Positions 1 through 13,661 of a stretch of DNA of 64,000 bases are shown here, in pieces. The notes beneath the pieces were generated by a model. It was given only the letters and a program-made list of their open reading frames with translations, did no database searches and was not told the origin of the DNA. Numbering within the stretch: the first letter of the stretch is position 1; each line of letters starts with the position of its first letter. Origin of the DNA: an uncultured Eggerthellaceae bacterium (GTDB lineage Bacteria > Actinomycetota > Coriobacteriia > Coriobacteriales > Eggerthellaceae); contig CAJOIP010000002.1 in assembly GCA_905234785.1 (NCBI GenBank), positions 62,001 through 126,000 of the forward strand, written 5' to 3'. Position numbers and translations under genes: made by a program.

Positions 1-1
1 A

Positions 2-307
2 GGTGGCCTCACTTCCGCCGAGTTGAGGGAAGGCGTTCTGACGGGGCGCGAGTATGCGTCATGGAGGAAGGAGCGCTTCCCGTCCGAGCCCACCACGCAA
101 GGGCTCATCCGGTCCTGCAAGATGTCCGCGGAAGACGGCGATTTCTTCGAGAAGGCGGCGGCTTCGAACCACATGAGCGGGCGGGCGATCGTGCGCGTCT
201 TGTCGGTTGCCCGCACGATCGCCGACATGGCGCAGAGGGAATCGGTCGTCAAGGCGGATGTGTGCGAGGCGCTCGGCTTCAGGATACGGGACGGGGTGGG
301 GCGATGA
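2..307 (+). CDS. ComM/YifB-family Mg-chelatase-like ATPase, C-terminal end (5' truncated by window)
   Basis: Frame is open from base 2; C-terminus (..MSGRAIVRVLSVARTIADMAQRESVVKADVCEALGFR) resembles the ComM/YifB family; overlaps the dprA start (ATGA). Confidence 0.8.
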   Translation, partial: GGLTSAELREGVLTGREYASWRKERFPSEPTTQGLIRSCKMSAEDGDFFEKAAASNHMSGRAIVRVLSVARTIADMAQRESVVKADVCEALGFRIRDGVGR

Positions 308-1203
308 CGGGCGAGATTGCAGGGCCGCGCTACGAGGTCGGCATCGAAAGCGGGTCGTATCCGGAAGCGCTGCGAAGCATTCCCCGGCCGCCTGCGAAGC
401 TGTATGTCATCGGGAACCCAGATGCGCTCGTCCCGGGGCTCGCGGTCATCGGGGCGCGCAAGGCGACGCCCTACGGGCTTAGCTGCGCGAGGCGGTTCGC
501 CCGGCTGGCGGCGGAAAAGGGCGTCGTCATCATATCCGGCGGCGCGCGCGGGTGCGACTCGGAGGCCCATTGGGCTGCGCTCAAGGCCGAAGGCCCCACG
601 GTCGCGTTCCTCGGTGGCGGCTGCGATGTGGTCTACCCGCCCGAGCATGCCCAGCTGTTCCAGCGGATTGTCGACGCTGGCGGGGCTATCGTCAGCGAGC
701 GGAGCTGGGCAACGCCTCCCAAGCCGTACATGTTCCGCGAGCGTAACAGGCTCATCGCCGGTTTGGCTGATGCGGTGCTCATCGTGGAGGCGGGGTTGCC
801 GTCCGGCACGTTCTCGACGGCTGACGAGGCGCTCGAGACGGGAAAGGAAGTGCTCGTGGTGCCGGGAGCCATTACGAGCGAGGCGTCGTACGGGTCGAAC
901 AGGCTGCTGTTCCAAGGCGCGTCGCCCATCGTCGATGACGAGAGCTTCGAAGACGCGTTGTTTCGCTCGTGCGGCATGTTGAAGCGCCCGCCGGGAACAG
1001 GCCGGGCCGCGTCGCATGAGGACGCGATCGTGCAATCCGTCATGGCTGAGCCCCTCGACGGGGAGACGCTCCTTTCGATGGCGGCGGCCGCGTATGGGGC
1101 AGATGATGCGAACGCGAAGCTGATGGAGGTCCTCGTGGAAGCGGAGGCGCGAGGCGTCATCGCCCGCCAGCCCGACGGCAGATGGGGTCCCGTCGTGCGC
1201 TGA
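304..1203 (+). CDS. dprA: DNA-processing protein DprA
   Basis: Rossmann-fold DprA motifs (VIGARKATPYG, IISGGARGCDSEAH, FLGGGCDVVYP, SGTFSTADEALETGKEVLVVPG); ATG at 304 overlaps upstream stop. Confidence 0.95.
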   Translation: MTGEIAGPRYEVGIESGSYPEALRSIPRPPAKLYVIGNPDALVPGLAVIGARKATPYGLSCARRFARLAAEKGVVIISGGARGCDSEAHWAALKAEGPTVAFLGGGCDVVYPPEHAQLFQRIVDAGGAIVSERSWATPPKPYMFRERNRLIAGLADAVLIVEAGLPSGTFSTADEALETGKEVLVVPGAITSEASYGSNRLLFQGASPIVDDESFEDALFRSCGMLKRPPGTGRAASHEDAIVQSVMAEPLDGETLLSMAAAAYGADDANAKLMEVLVEAEARGVIARQPDGRWGPVVR

Positions 1204-1220
1204 TGGGGTAAACTGGCACC

Positions 1221-2600
1221 ATGGTAAAACCAGTGGCCATAGCGGGCGCCGGACTCGCGGGAAGCGAAGCGGCGCTTCAACTTGCCGCCCGCGGCATTCC
1301 CGTCGTGTTGCATGAAATGCGGCCCCAGGTGGAAACGGCCGTTCACAAGACGGGGCTCTGCGCCGAGCTCGTCTGCTCGAATTCGCTTAAGAGCACGAAA
1401 CCCGCAAGCGCCGCGGGCATGTTGAAAAACGAGCTTGGCGCGTTCGGGTCGTTTCTCTACGCGGCTGCCCTTGCGCATGCCGTTCCTGCAGGAGGGGCCT
1501 TGGCCGTGAACCGCGACCTGTTCGCGCGGCATGTGACCGGGCTCGTCGAGGCGAATCCGCTCATCGAGCTGAAGCGCGGCGAGGTGGCGAGCGTCGAAGG
1601 GCTTGCGCAGGATGCGAGCGCGGTTATACTCGCCACGGGCCCGTTGACGAGCGAGCCGCTTGCGGCATCGCTGCGGGGAATCGTCGGAGGCTACCTGGCC
1701 TTCTACGATGCGGCGGCGCCCATCGTGATGGCCGACTCGCTCGACATGGGCGTGCTGTTCAGGCAAAGCAGGTACGAAGACGCCGAAAGCGCCGACGGGG
1801 CGCAGCAAGGAGATTACCTGAACGCGCCGTTCGCAAAGGACGAGTACGAGCGTTTCATCGACGCCCTCCTGTCGGCGGACAAGGTCATCGCGAAGGACTT
1901 CGAGTCGAAAGACCTCTTCCAAGCATGCCAGCCCATCGAGGAGATTGCGCGTGCGGGGCGCGATGCGCCCAGGTTCGGCCCGTTGAAGCCCGTCGGCCTC
2001 ACCGATCCGCGCACGGGCAGGCGCCCTTGGGCGGCGTTGCAGCTGCGCGCGGAAGACGCCGACCTGACGAGCTACAACCTGGTCGGCTTCCAGACGAACC
2101 TCAAGTTCGGCGAGCAGGCGCGCGTCTTCAGGATGATTCCCGGATTGGAGAACGCCGAATTCGCGCGGTACGGCGTCATGCACCGCAACACGTTCATCGA
2201 CGCGCCGCGGCTGCTCGATTCCGATTTGCGCTTGAGGGTTGCGGAGGAACGCGGCATCAAGGCGCCTGTGTACGTCGCCGGCCAGCTGGGGGGAACCGAA
2301 GGCTACTGCGAGGCGATTCGCTCGGGCCTGCATGTGGCGATAAGCGTTTCGGCGTACATGAACGGCGTGAAGGCCCCCGCTCTTCCACGCGAGACGGCAT
2401 TCGGCGCCCTGCTTGCGCATGCCACGGACGCCGATACCGTGGACTATCAACCCATGCACGTGAATTTCGGCGTCATGCCGCCGCTCGACCCGCCCATCCG
2501 CAACAAGGGGAAACGCTACGAAGCGTATGCGCAACGGAGCGGGGCCGCCTTGGAGTCGTACGCGAGCAGCCTTCGGGCGTGCGGGCTTGTGGGGGAATAG
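1221..2600 (+). CDS. trmFO: methylenetetrahydrofolate-tRNA (uracil-5-)-methyltransferase TrmFO
   Basis: N-terminal FAD motif AIAGAGLAGSEAALQLA, HEMRPQ, LVCSNSLKS, QLGGTEGYCEAI. Confidence 0.96.
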   Translation: MVKPVAIAGAGLAGSEAALQLAARGIPVVLHEMRPQVETAVHKTGLCAELVCSNSLKSTKPASAAGMLKNELGAFGSFLYAAALAHAVPAGGALAVNRDLFARHVTGLVEANPLIELKRGEVASVEGLAQDASAVILATGPLTSEPLAASLRGIVGGYLAFYDAAAPIVMADSLDMGVLFRQSRYEDAESADGAQQGDYLNAPFAKDEYERFIDALLSADKVIAKDFESKDLFQACQPIEEIARAGRDAPRFGPLKPVGLTDPRTGRRPWAALQLRAEDADLTSYNLVGFQTNLKFGEQARVFRMIPGLENAEFARYGVMHRNTFIDAPRLLDSDLRLRVAEERGIKAPVYVAGQLGGTEGYCEAIRSGLHVAISVSAYMNGVKAPALPRETAFGALLAHATDADTVDYQPMHVNFGVMPPLDPPIRNKGKRYEAYAQRSGAALESYASSLRACGLVGE

Positions 2601-2603
2601 CCC

Positions 2604-3605
2604 ATGGCGAGAAAAGTCATGACGAGGGCCTCGAAAAAGGCCGCTCAAGCACCCGATGCGCATGAAGCGCAGAGCGCCGGAAACTCCCGCGTCGCGGCTC
2701 TCGTTGACGGATACGTCGAGTACCTCGTCGCCGAGCGCGGGTATTCCGAGCACACCGTTCGAAACTATACGGCGGACATCGACGCGTTCCTTAGGTGGTG
2801 CGCACGGCATGACGTCGATCCTCTCGACACGACGCACCGGCAGTTGCGCGCTTACCTCGGCGAAATGGACGCAGCGCAGTACTCGCGCGCGACCGTTAAC
2901 AGACGCTTGTCGTCTTTGCGCGGCTTTTACCGTTGGATGAACCTCGTGGGCGCCATGGACGCCGACCCAGCTGAGGCTCTAAGCGGGCCGAAACGCGGCA
3001 AGCACTTGCCGCACGTGTTGAAGCAGGCGGAAATGGAGCGCCTGCTTTCGATGCACGCCCCAGTCGACGCCAACGGACAACCGCGCGAGCAAACCCCGGA
3101 AGACATGCGCGACCAGGCTCTACTCGAATTCCTCTACGCCTGCGGAGCGCGCATATCGGAAGCGGCGGCGCTACGCGTCGGCGACGTCGATTTCGAATCG
3201 CACCTCGTCAAGCTCTTTGGCAAGGGCAGGAAAGAGCGCATCGTGCCCCTGCACGACCTGTGCGTCGATGCCATGCGGCGTTATGCGGAAGTCGCGCGGC
3301 CGGCGCTTCTCGAGGGAAAGACCGCGACCGACCGGTTTTTCATATCGGCACGCGGAAACCCCATGACCGCCGACACGATGCGCGTGCGCTTCAAGACGCT
3401 CGTGCGCCAAGCGGGCCTCGAGGGCAACGTGAGCCCCCACGACATGCGCCATACGTTCGCAACCGACCTCCTCGACGGAAACGCCGACCTTCGGTCGGTG
3501 CAGGAAATGCTCGGCCATGCGAGCCTCTCGACCACCCAGGTGTACACGCATCTGTCGACAAGCCGCCTCAAGGACGCCCACCACCAAGCCCATCCCCGCG
3601 CATAA
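2604..3605 (+). CDS. Tyrosine recombinase XerC/XerD
   Basis: SAM-like N-terminal domain plus catalytic motifs [40 protein letters not shown]. Confidence 0.93.
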   Translation: MARKVMTRASKKAAQAPDAHEAQSAGNSRVAALVDGYVEYLVAERGYSEHTVRNYTADIDAFLRWCARHDVDPLDTTHRQLRAYLGEMDAAQYSRATVNRRLSSLRGFYRWMNLVGAMDADPAEALSGPKRGKHLPHVLKQAEMERLLSMHAPVDANGQPREQTPEDMRDQALLEFLYACGARISEAAALRVGDVDFESHLVKLFGKGRKERIVPLHDLCVDAMRRYAEVARPALLEGKTATDRFFISARGNPMTADTMRVRFKTLVRQAGLEGNVSPHDMRHTFATDLLDGNADLRSVQEMLGHASLSTTQVYTHLSTSRLKDAHHQAHPRA

Positions 3606-3613
3606 CGCACCCC

Positions 3614-3646
3614 GTCATCCAAACGGCCTAAGGCATTTTGGATGAC
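3614..3646. repeat. Dispersed palindrome, copy 1 (GTCATCCAAACGGCCTAAGGCATTTTGGATGAC)
   Basis: Near-identical 30-nt palindromes at 17490, 30119 and 52363. Confidence 0.85.
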
Positions 3647-3672
3647 TGGATGTGGTTCTACGGCAGATATGG

Positions 3673-3686
3673 CGAACAAATGTTTT
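3673..3686. promoter_or_regulatory. Candidate LexA/SOS box upstream of uvrA
   Basis: CGAACAAATGTTTT resembles the Gram-positive SOS box CGAACRNRYGTTYG; lies 61 bp upstream of the uvrA start. Confidence 0.6.
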
Positions 3687-3746
3687 GTGCTGAATGTGAC
3701 GAACGGTCTAGTAGAATACTGCCTCGACACATGAAAGCGGGGAGAT

Positions 3747-6629
<2,883 letters not shown>

Positions 6630-6683
6630 ACGATCCGCCATCGGAAACGGGTATGCCCACAGGAATTGCAGTAAGATAGGCGC

Positions 6684-7397
6684 ATGCAAAAACGCACGCG
6701 GGAAATAATCGCGCTCGTGCTCCTCATCGTGCTCGGCGTTGCGGGAGTGAGCGCCATGGCGTGGTACATCCTCGTCGGGCACAACTGGAACGAGGCCGCA
6801 TCGCTCATCGACGACCACTTCGGCTCGATGGAAGGGTACACGGTCGTCTTGTACGAAGGCACGATGCCCTATAACGCAACGGTGGAAGACGGGAACCCGC
6901 AAGCAAAGGACCAGGCGCCTGCGAGTCGGGCCATGGGGGAGACGGCCCGCGAAATCGCCCCTGAAGATCCCGAAGGCGGACAGCTCGAGCTTTCCCAGGT
7001 CGCGGAAAGCTACATCGAGAAAGACGCCCAGGTTGTCAACGTCGACATAACGGACGTGGGGGCGTATTCAGATCCGGTGATCGTCCCGCGCAACGGGAAG
7101 CGCATCGCGGTGTTTTACGCGGGCGGTCCGCGGGCCGACCTTTCGGCACGTCAAACCGAGAAGCATCTGCGGGCCTACGACGTGGACGTGCGCGTGTGCA
7201 TAATCGACGACCTCGAAGCCGTCGAGCGCGGCCTCGGGCATGTGGACATCGCCCTCTGCACTGACCGGAAGGCCCTCGACGCGAATGGCTATATCGGACG
7301 CACGTACACGGTCGGCGTCCCGCACGTCGGCCAGGTGCGGGCCGTGTTGATGGCTCCGAGCGGGTTTATCTCATCGAAAGTGCTGACCTCGCTGTAG
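6684..7397 (+). CDS. Hypothetical membrane-anchored protein between uvrA and uvrC
   Basis: Single N-terminal TM helix (IIALVLLIVLGVAGVSAMAWYILV), extracytoplasmic domain, family not recognised. Confidence 0.75.
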   Translation: MQKRTREIIALVLLIVLGVAGVSAMAWYILVGHNWNEAASLIDDHFGSMEGYTVVLYEGTMPYNATVEDGNPQAKDQAPASRAMGETAREIAPEDPEGGQLELSQVAESYIEKDAQVVNVDITDVGAYSDPVIVPRNGKRIAVFYAGGPRADLSARQTEKHLRAYDVDVRVCIIDDLEAVERGLGHVDIALCTDRKALDANGYIGRTYTVGVPHVGQVRAVLMAPSGFISSKVLTSL

Positions 7398-7423
7398 CAG
7401 CTGCTCGGCGGGAAGGCGTTATC

Positions 7424-9367
7424 GTGCTGAAAGACGGTGCGCAGACGTTGGAGACACAGGCGGAAAAGATCGCCCGCATAAAACGCGAGCTCGAAAGCGT
7501 TCCGGCATTGCCGGGCGTGTACCTGTGGAAAGACTCTTCGGGCGAAGTCATATACGTCGGCAAGGCGAAGCAGCTGCGCGCGCGCATGCGGCAATACGTG
7601 AACTTCCAGGACGAGCGCGCCAAGATCCCCCTGCTCGTCGACGCCATCGACACGTTCGAGTACATCGTGGTCGAAAACGAGCACGAATCGCTCGTGCTCG
7701 AGAAGAATCTCATCAACCAGCATTCGCCGTTCTTCAACGCCGACTTCAAAGACGACAAGTCATACCCGTTCATCGCGCTGACGATGGGCGACGCGTTTCC
7801 CGCGATAAAGTACACGCGCGAGAAGCATCGCGAAGACACGAGGTACTTCGGCCCGTACACCGACAGCCGCGCTGCGCGCATGATGGTCGACGCCGTGCGC
7901 CGCGTCGTGCCCATATGCGCGGCGTCATGTGCCGAGTGGCGCAGGCTGAAGCGCAAGTTCGAGAGGGGAGACGCCGATGCGCTGCTCTCTTCCGACGGCA
8001 TGCTGCGCCCGTGCTTCGACGCCCACGTGGGCTTGGGGCCAGGCGTTTGCTGCGGCGCCATAACGCCCGAAGAGTACGCGGAAAACGTCCGCAAGGTCGC
8101 GCGGTTCCTCGACGGCCATCACGACGAGTTCGTCGACGAGATGACGGCCGAGATGATGGAAGCGGCGGAAAGCCTCGATTTCGAGCGGGCGGCGCGGATA
8201 AAGGAGCGCATCGAAGCCGTGGGGGCGCTGTCCGACCGCCAGCATGCGGTGTCGTCGCGCAACCTCGACGCGGACGTCATCGGCTTCTTCCGCGAGGAGA
8301 CGATCGCCGGCGTGCACGTGCTCATGGTCCGCGAGGGCTGCATCATGAACAGCAACGAGTTCGTGCTGAACAGGGGAAGCGATGTTCCCGACGACGACCT
8401 GCTGCGCGCGTTTTTGCTGCGCTACTACGATGCCACGACGTCGATTCCGCGCGAGGTCATCGTGCGGGACGAGCCGGAAGACGCCGACGTCATGGCGGAT
8501 TGGCTGACCGAAAAGCTCGATAACGCCCATGGCGCCAAGGTGCGTTTCACCGCTCCGCGCAAGGGCGAGAAGCTCGACTTGGTGGAAATGGCCGAGCGCA
8601 ACGCCCAGCACACGCTTCTGCGCTACAAGGTTCGCACGAACTACGAGGACAAGCGCGTCAACGACGCATTGCTGCAGCTGGAAAGCGCGCTTGCGCTCGA
8701 CGGGCCCCCGTACCGCATCGAGTGCTTCGACATCTCGACCATCCACGGTAGCTACACGGTCGCGTCGATGGTCGTGTTCACGAACGGGAAGCCCGACAAG
8801 AACCAGTACCGGAGGTTCAAGATAAAGACGCCGCTCGACGAGGCGAACGACTTCGTCAGCATGCAGGAAGTCATGAGCCGCCGCTATTCCGATGAGCGCA
8901 TGGCCGACGAGCGGTTCGGGAAGAAGCCGGACCTCATCATACTCGACGGCGGCAAGCCGCAGCTCACGGCCGCAATGGAGATGTTCGAGGAAATGGGGAG
9001 GACCGACATCGCGCTGTGCGGCCTGGCGAAGCGCGACGAGGAGATATTCGTTCCATGGCAGGACACGGGTCCCGTCGTGCTGCCCGGTGGTTCGGCGTCC
9101 CTGTACTTGGTGAAGCAGGTGCGCGACGAAGCGCACCGGTTCGCGATCACGTTCCATCGCGAATTGCGCGGCAAGGGCATGACGGCGAGCATCCTCGACG
9201 ACGTCGCGGGAATGGGACCCGTCCGCAAGAAGGCGCTGCTGAAGGCGTTCAAGTCGTTCAGGAACCTGCGGTCGGCCACACTCGAGGAGATCAAGGCCGC
9301 CCATGTCGTCCCCGACGAGGTGGCCGAGGAGACGTACAAGGTGCTGCAACAGTATAATAACCGTTAG
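7424..9367 (+). CDS. uvrC: Excinuclease ABC subunit UvrC
   Basis: GIY-YIG domain (LPGVYLWKDSSGEVIYVGKAK), UVR motif, C-terminal RNase H-like domain and HhH. Confidence 0.97.
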   Translation: MLKDGAQTLETQAEKIARIKRELESVPALPGVYLWKDSSGEVIYVGKAKQLRARMRQYVNFQDERAKIPLLVDAIDTFEYIVVENEHESLVLEKNLINQHSPFFNADFKDDKSYPFIALTMGDAFPAIKYTREKHREDTRYFGPYTDSRAARMMVDAVRRVVPICAASCAEWRRLKRKFERGDADALLSSDGMLRPCFDAHVGLGPGVCCGAITPEEYAENVRKVARFLDGHHDEFVDEMTAEMMEAAESLDFERAARIKERIEAVGALSDRQHAVSSRNLDADVIGFFREETIAGVHVLMVREGCIMNSNEFVLNRGSDVPDDDLLRAFLLRYYDATTSIPREVIVRDEPEDADVMADWLTEKLDNAHGAKVRFTAPRKGEKLDLVEMAERNAQHTLLRYKVRTNYEDKRVNDALLQLESALALDGPPYRIECFDISTIHGSYTVASMVVFTNGKPDKNQYRRFKIKTPLDEANDFVSMQEVMSRRYSDERMADERFGKKPDLIILDGGKPQLTAAMEMFEEMGRTDIALCGLAKRDEEIFVPWQDTGPVVLPGGSASLYLVKQVRDEAHRFAITFHRELRGKGMTASILDDVAGMGPVRKKALLKAFKSFRNLRSATLEEIKAAHVVPDEVAEETYKVLQQYNNR

Positions 9368-9426
9368 CGACAGCGAAGCCGCGTCAATGCGGCCTGGCCG
9401 GAACGGCACATCGAGAGGAGCGCGCC

Positions 9427-10371
9427 ATGGACGATAAGAACGAGATGCCCGAGCTGGTCATCGTCAGCGGCATGAGCGGCGCCGGCCGCACCGAGGCCAT
9501 GCACGTGTTCGAGGATCTCGGCTATTTCTGCATCGACAACCTGCCGCCGGGGCTCATCGGCGACTTGCTGAAGATGCCCGACTTCTCGGCCTCCGCCGAC
9601 GGAAGCCGCAAGATCGCGGTCGTGTGCGACTCGCGCGGCCGCGGGTTCTTCTCGAGCATGAGCAGCGTGCTCAGGAGCCTTCAGGACAGCGGCATCTCGT
9701 ACAAGATCGTGTTCTTAGACGCATCTGACGAGAAGCTCATCTCACGGTACAAATCGAGTCGACGCAGGCACCCGCTCTGCGAGGACGGCGCCACCATTTC
9801 CGCCGGCATCGAGCGAGAGCGTTCCTTGCTGCGCGAGCTGAAGTCAAGCGCCGATTTCGTCATCGACACGACGAACCTGCTGCCTGCCGAGCTGCGCGGC
9901 AAGTTGAAGGACTTGTTCGCGGGAGGCCCCATGCGAGAGGGCCTTTCCGTGTCGGTGTACTCGTTCGGGTTCAAGCACGGGGCGCCGGTCGATGCCGACC
10001 TCGTCATAGACGTCCGATTCCTGCCAAACCCGTTCTACGACCCTGAAATGCGCACGCTTACCGGCCTCGACGAGAAGGTCCGGGATTATGTCCTGTACAA
10101 CAGCGACACCGAGCAGTTTCTCAAGCATTGGAAAGCGTTGCTCGACTGCGTAATGCCGGGTTACGTCGCAGAGGGGAAGCAGCAGCTCGCGATTGCGGTC
10201 GGGTGCACGGGCGGTCAGCATCGAAGCGTCGCGCTTGCAGAAGTCACAGGTGATTACCTAAGGGCCTGTGGATACCGCGTAAGCGTCGCGCATCGCGATT
10301 TGGCGCTCGCTGTTCGGTCGGATGGCGAACTCGTCAACGCCGATCCGTTTGCAGACGTAGGGACGGTGTGA
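9427..10371 (+). CDS. rapZ: RNase adapter RapZ / YvcJ-family nucleotide-binding protein
   Basis: VSGMSGAGRTEAMHVFEDLGYFCIDNLPP; CTGGQHRSV; synteny with yvcK and whiA. Confidence 0.95.
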   Translation: MDDKNEMPELVIVSGMSGAGRTEAMHVFEDLGYFCIDNLPPGLIGDLLKMPDFSASADGSRKIAVVCDSRGRGFFSSMSSVLRSLQDSGISYKIVFLDASDEKLISRYKSSRRRHPLCEDGATISAGIERERSLLRELKSSADFVIDTTNLLPAELRGKLKDLFAGGPMREGLSVSVYSFGFKHGAPVDADLVIDVRFLPNPFYDPEMRTLTGLDEKVRDYVLYNSDTEQFLKHWKALLDCVMPGYVAEGKQQLAIAVGCTGGQHRSVALAEVTGDYLRACGYRVSVAHRDLALAVRSDGELVNADPFADVGTV

Positions 10372-10372
10372 C

Positions 10373-11404
10373 GTGGACGGGTTGATGAAACGGCCTTTTA
10401 GCCATGACCCATCCGCAACGGCCGCATTCGCGGCGCTGCCGGATGCGTCGGCGGATGAACGGCCGAATCGGAAGGTGAGGGCCGTCGTCATCGGCGGTGG
10501 CACCGGCGCGCCGGTATCCATCCGGACGCTCTTGTCCATGGGGGTCGACACGTCGGCGGTCGTCGTCATGGCAGACGATGGCGGCTCCACGGGCATATTG
10601 CGCGACCAAGCAGGTGCAACGACGCCTGGCGACATACGAAAGTGCATCACCGCGATGGCCGCTGATGCAGACGACCCGCTTACGAAGGCGTTCAAAGTGC
10701 GGTTCGGGTTTGCAGAGAACCATACGCTCGGAAACCTCATGTTGTCTGCCCTCGAGGTAACGGGTAGCGGTTTTCCCGAGGCGATCGAGATTTGCGAGCG
10801 GCTGCTCAACGCGCGCGGCAAGGTATACCCTTCGACACTCGACCGCGTCACCCTCGTTTCGAAGACGCGGGATGGCAGGACGCTCGAGGGGCAGGCTGTG
10901 GCATGCCATTCGCGCTCGGCGTTGAAGAAGGTCGCGCTGAAGGCAAATGGCCCCATTGCGGCTTACGAACCCGCTTTGGACACCATACGCAACGCTGATT
11001 TGATCGTGCTCGGGCCGGGGTCGTTGTTCACGTCCATCATCTCGTGCCTCATCGTGCCGGGCGTTATCGACGCCATCGCGGCATCGAAAGCCGAAGTCGT
11101 GTTCGTGTGCTCGCTTGCCGACCAGCAAGGCGAGACGCGCGGCCTGACAGTGCGCGAGCATTATGACGCGCTGATCGACCATGGCATGAGGGGCCTCGTC
11201 GATGTCATGCTCTTGCACGATACGAGCGCTGACGAAACGATCGGTTCTGCGCCTATTAGGCGCTTGCCCTACGAGGTCCAAGAGCTGAACGCAATCGAGA
11301 AGGCGGGCACTCGTGTAATGGTGCGCGATCTTGCCGATGCGCAGCGGCCTTCATGGCACGATCCCGCAAAGCTGCGCCATGCGTTCTCCGAAGTGCTGAA
11401 CTAG
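10373..11404 (+). CDS. yvcK: YvcK family (gluconeogenesis factor / CofD-like)
   Basis: VVIGGGTGAPVSIRTL, DDGGSTGILRD, GPGSLFTSI; GTG start. Confidence 0.94.
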   Translation: MDGLMKRPFSHDPSATAAFAALPDASADERPNRKVRAVVIGGGTGAPVSIRTLLSMGVDTSAVVVMADDGGSTGILRDQAGATTPGDIRKCITAMAADADDPLTKAFKVRFGFAENHTLGNLMLSALEVTGSGFPEAIEICERLLNARGKVYPSTLDRVTLVSKTRDGRTLEGQAVACHSRSALKKVALKANGPIAAYEPALDTIRNADLIVLGPGSLFTSIISCLIVPGVIDAIAASKAEVVFVCSLADQQGETRGLTVREHYDALIDHGMRGLVDVMLLHDTSADETIGSAPIRRLPYEVQELNAIEKAGTRVMVRDLADAQRPSWHDPAKLRHAFSEVLN

Positions 11405-11408
11405 GGCC

Positions 11409-12341
11409 ATGTCGTTTAATTCGGACGTCAAAGACGAACTCGCCCGCGTAGCGCCGACCTGCTCGCACTGCGAGCGCGCGCTGCTCGCCGCCCTCATCCG
11501 CATCGAGGGAACGCTGTTCATAAGCGGTCAAGGCCGTTACCGGCTCGAAGTCGTCACTGACGCGCCGTCGGTTGCGCGCCTGTCGTGGCGGCTCCTTCAC
11601 GAGGCGTACGGCCTGCGCACCGAGCTGACGACGCGCAGGAGCGTGCTTCACAAGACGCCGAACTACCTCATCGACGTGCCTGCGCAGGAGGCGCTGGCCG
11701 ATGCCCTTCGCGATATGGGCGTGCTCGGCGACGCCGGCTTGCAGCTCGGCGTCGCACCCAGCTTGGTTGCTAAGCAGTGCTGTGCCGCAGCGTATTTGCG
11801 CGGAGCATTCCTCGGCAGCGGCTTCGTGTCCGATCCCAGGGGCGATTTCCATTTCGAGATTACGGTGGAATCGCAGGAGATGGCGAACGACCTCGTGGAA
11901 ATCATGAACGACAAGGGCATACACGCCCGCGTGATGCAGCGCAGGTCGTCGTATGTCGTTTACCTGAAGAGCGGCGAGGCGATCCTCGAGTTCCTCGCGT
12001 TCGCAGGAGCCCATCAATCTGCCCTGCGCATGGAGGATGCGCGCGTCGTGAAGAGCGTGCGCAACGACGTGAACAGGCAGACCAACGCCGAGATGGCGAA
12101 CCAGATGAAAGCGGCTGCCGCCTCGGTCGACCAGATATTCGCCATGCGCGCCGTCCTCGAAGCGTATGGCGTAGAGAAGCTGCCGCCCGCCCTGCAAGAG
12201 GTGATACGCCTGCGCGTGGCGTATCCCGACGCAACGCTGAAGGAGCTCGGCGAACGCGCAAACCCGCCGCTTTCGAAGTCGGCCGTCAATCACCGCATCC
12301 GCCGCATCGAGCAGATGGCGCGCGAACTCGAAGCCAAGTGA
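11409..12341 (+). CDS. whiA: Sporulation transcription regulator-like WhiA
   Basis: SFNSDVKDELAR N-terminus, LAGLIDADG-like core and C-terminal HTH; rapZ-yvcK-whiA synteny. Confidence 0.95.
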   Translation: MSFNSDVKDELARVAPTCSHCERALLAALIRIEGTLFISGQGRYRLEVVTDAPSVARLSWRLLHEAYGLRTELTTRRSVLHKTPNYLIDVPAQEALADALRDMGVLGDAGLQLGVAPSLVAKQCCAAAYLRGAFLGSGFVSDPRGDFHFEITVESQEMANDLVEIMNDKGIHARVMQRRSSYVVYLKSGEAILEFLAFAGAHQSALRMEDARVVKSVRNDVNRQTNAEMANQMKAAAASVDQIFAMRAVLEAYGVEKLPPALQEVIRLRVAYPDATLKELGERANPPLSKSAVNHRIRRIEQMARELEAK

Positions 12342-12441
12342 GGCGAAGAGGATTGCTCGCCTGTCTCATGGCGTGGCCGACTCATTCTCCTTCCGCGTCA
12401 TCGTTCGTCGATTTGGGTAGTACAATGTCTTCATACCGTAA

Positions 12442-13476
<1,035 letters not shown>

Positions 13477-13513
13477 TAAGGTTCCGCCGGCCTAACGGCC
13501 GTCGGAAGCCGCC

Positions 13514-13629
13514 GACGCTGCGCGTCGCTATGGCACCCAACCTTGGCTTTCGCCCTTGCGCTTGCGTACCGAAGTACGCGGCGCTTGGGGCTCAAACCAA
13601 TTTTGGGCACCACAGCGCCGCTCGCTGAC
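13514..13629. repeat. Long imperfect inverted repeat between gap and pgk
   Basis: Left arm GCGTCGCTATGGCACCCAACCTTGGCTTTCGCCCTTGCGC pairs imperfectly with GCGCTTGGGGCTCAAACCAATTTTGGGCACCACAGCGCCGCTC; apical GCGTAC-CGAA-GTACGC. Confidence 0.65.
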
Positions 13630-13661
13630 TTACTACGCCAACCCGATCGACAGGAGGGAAC

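Noticed and set aside
633-2837. 734-aa minus-strand ORF over dprA/trmFO
   Set aside because: Antisense shadow ORF from high GC and codon bias; Arg/His/Val-rich sequence, opposite to clearly recognised genes
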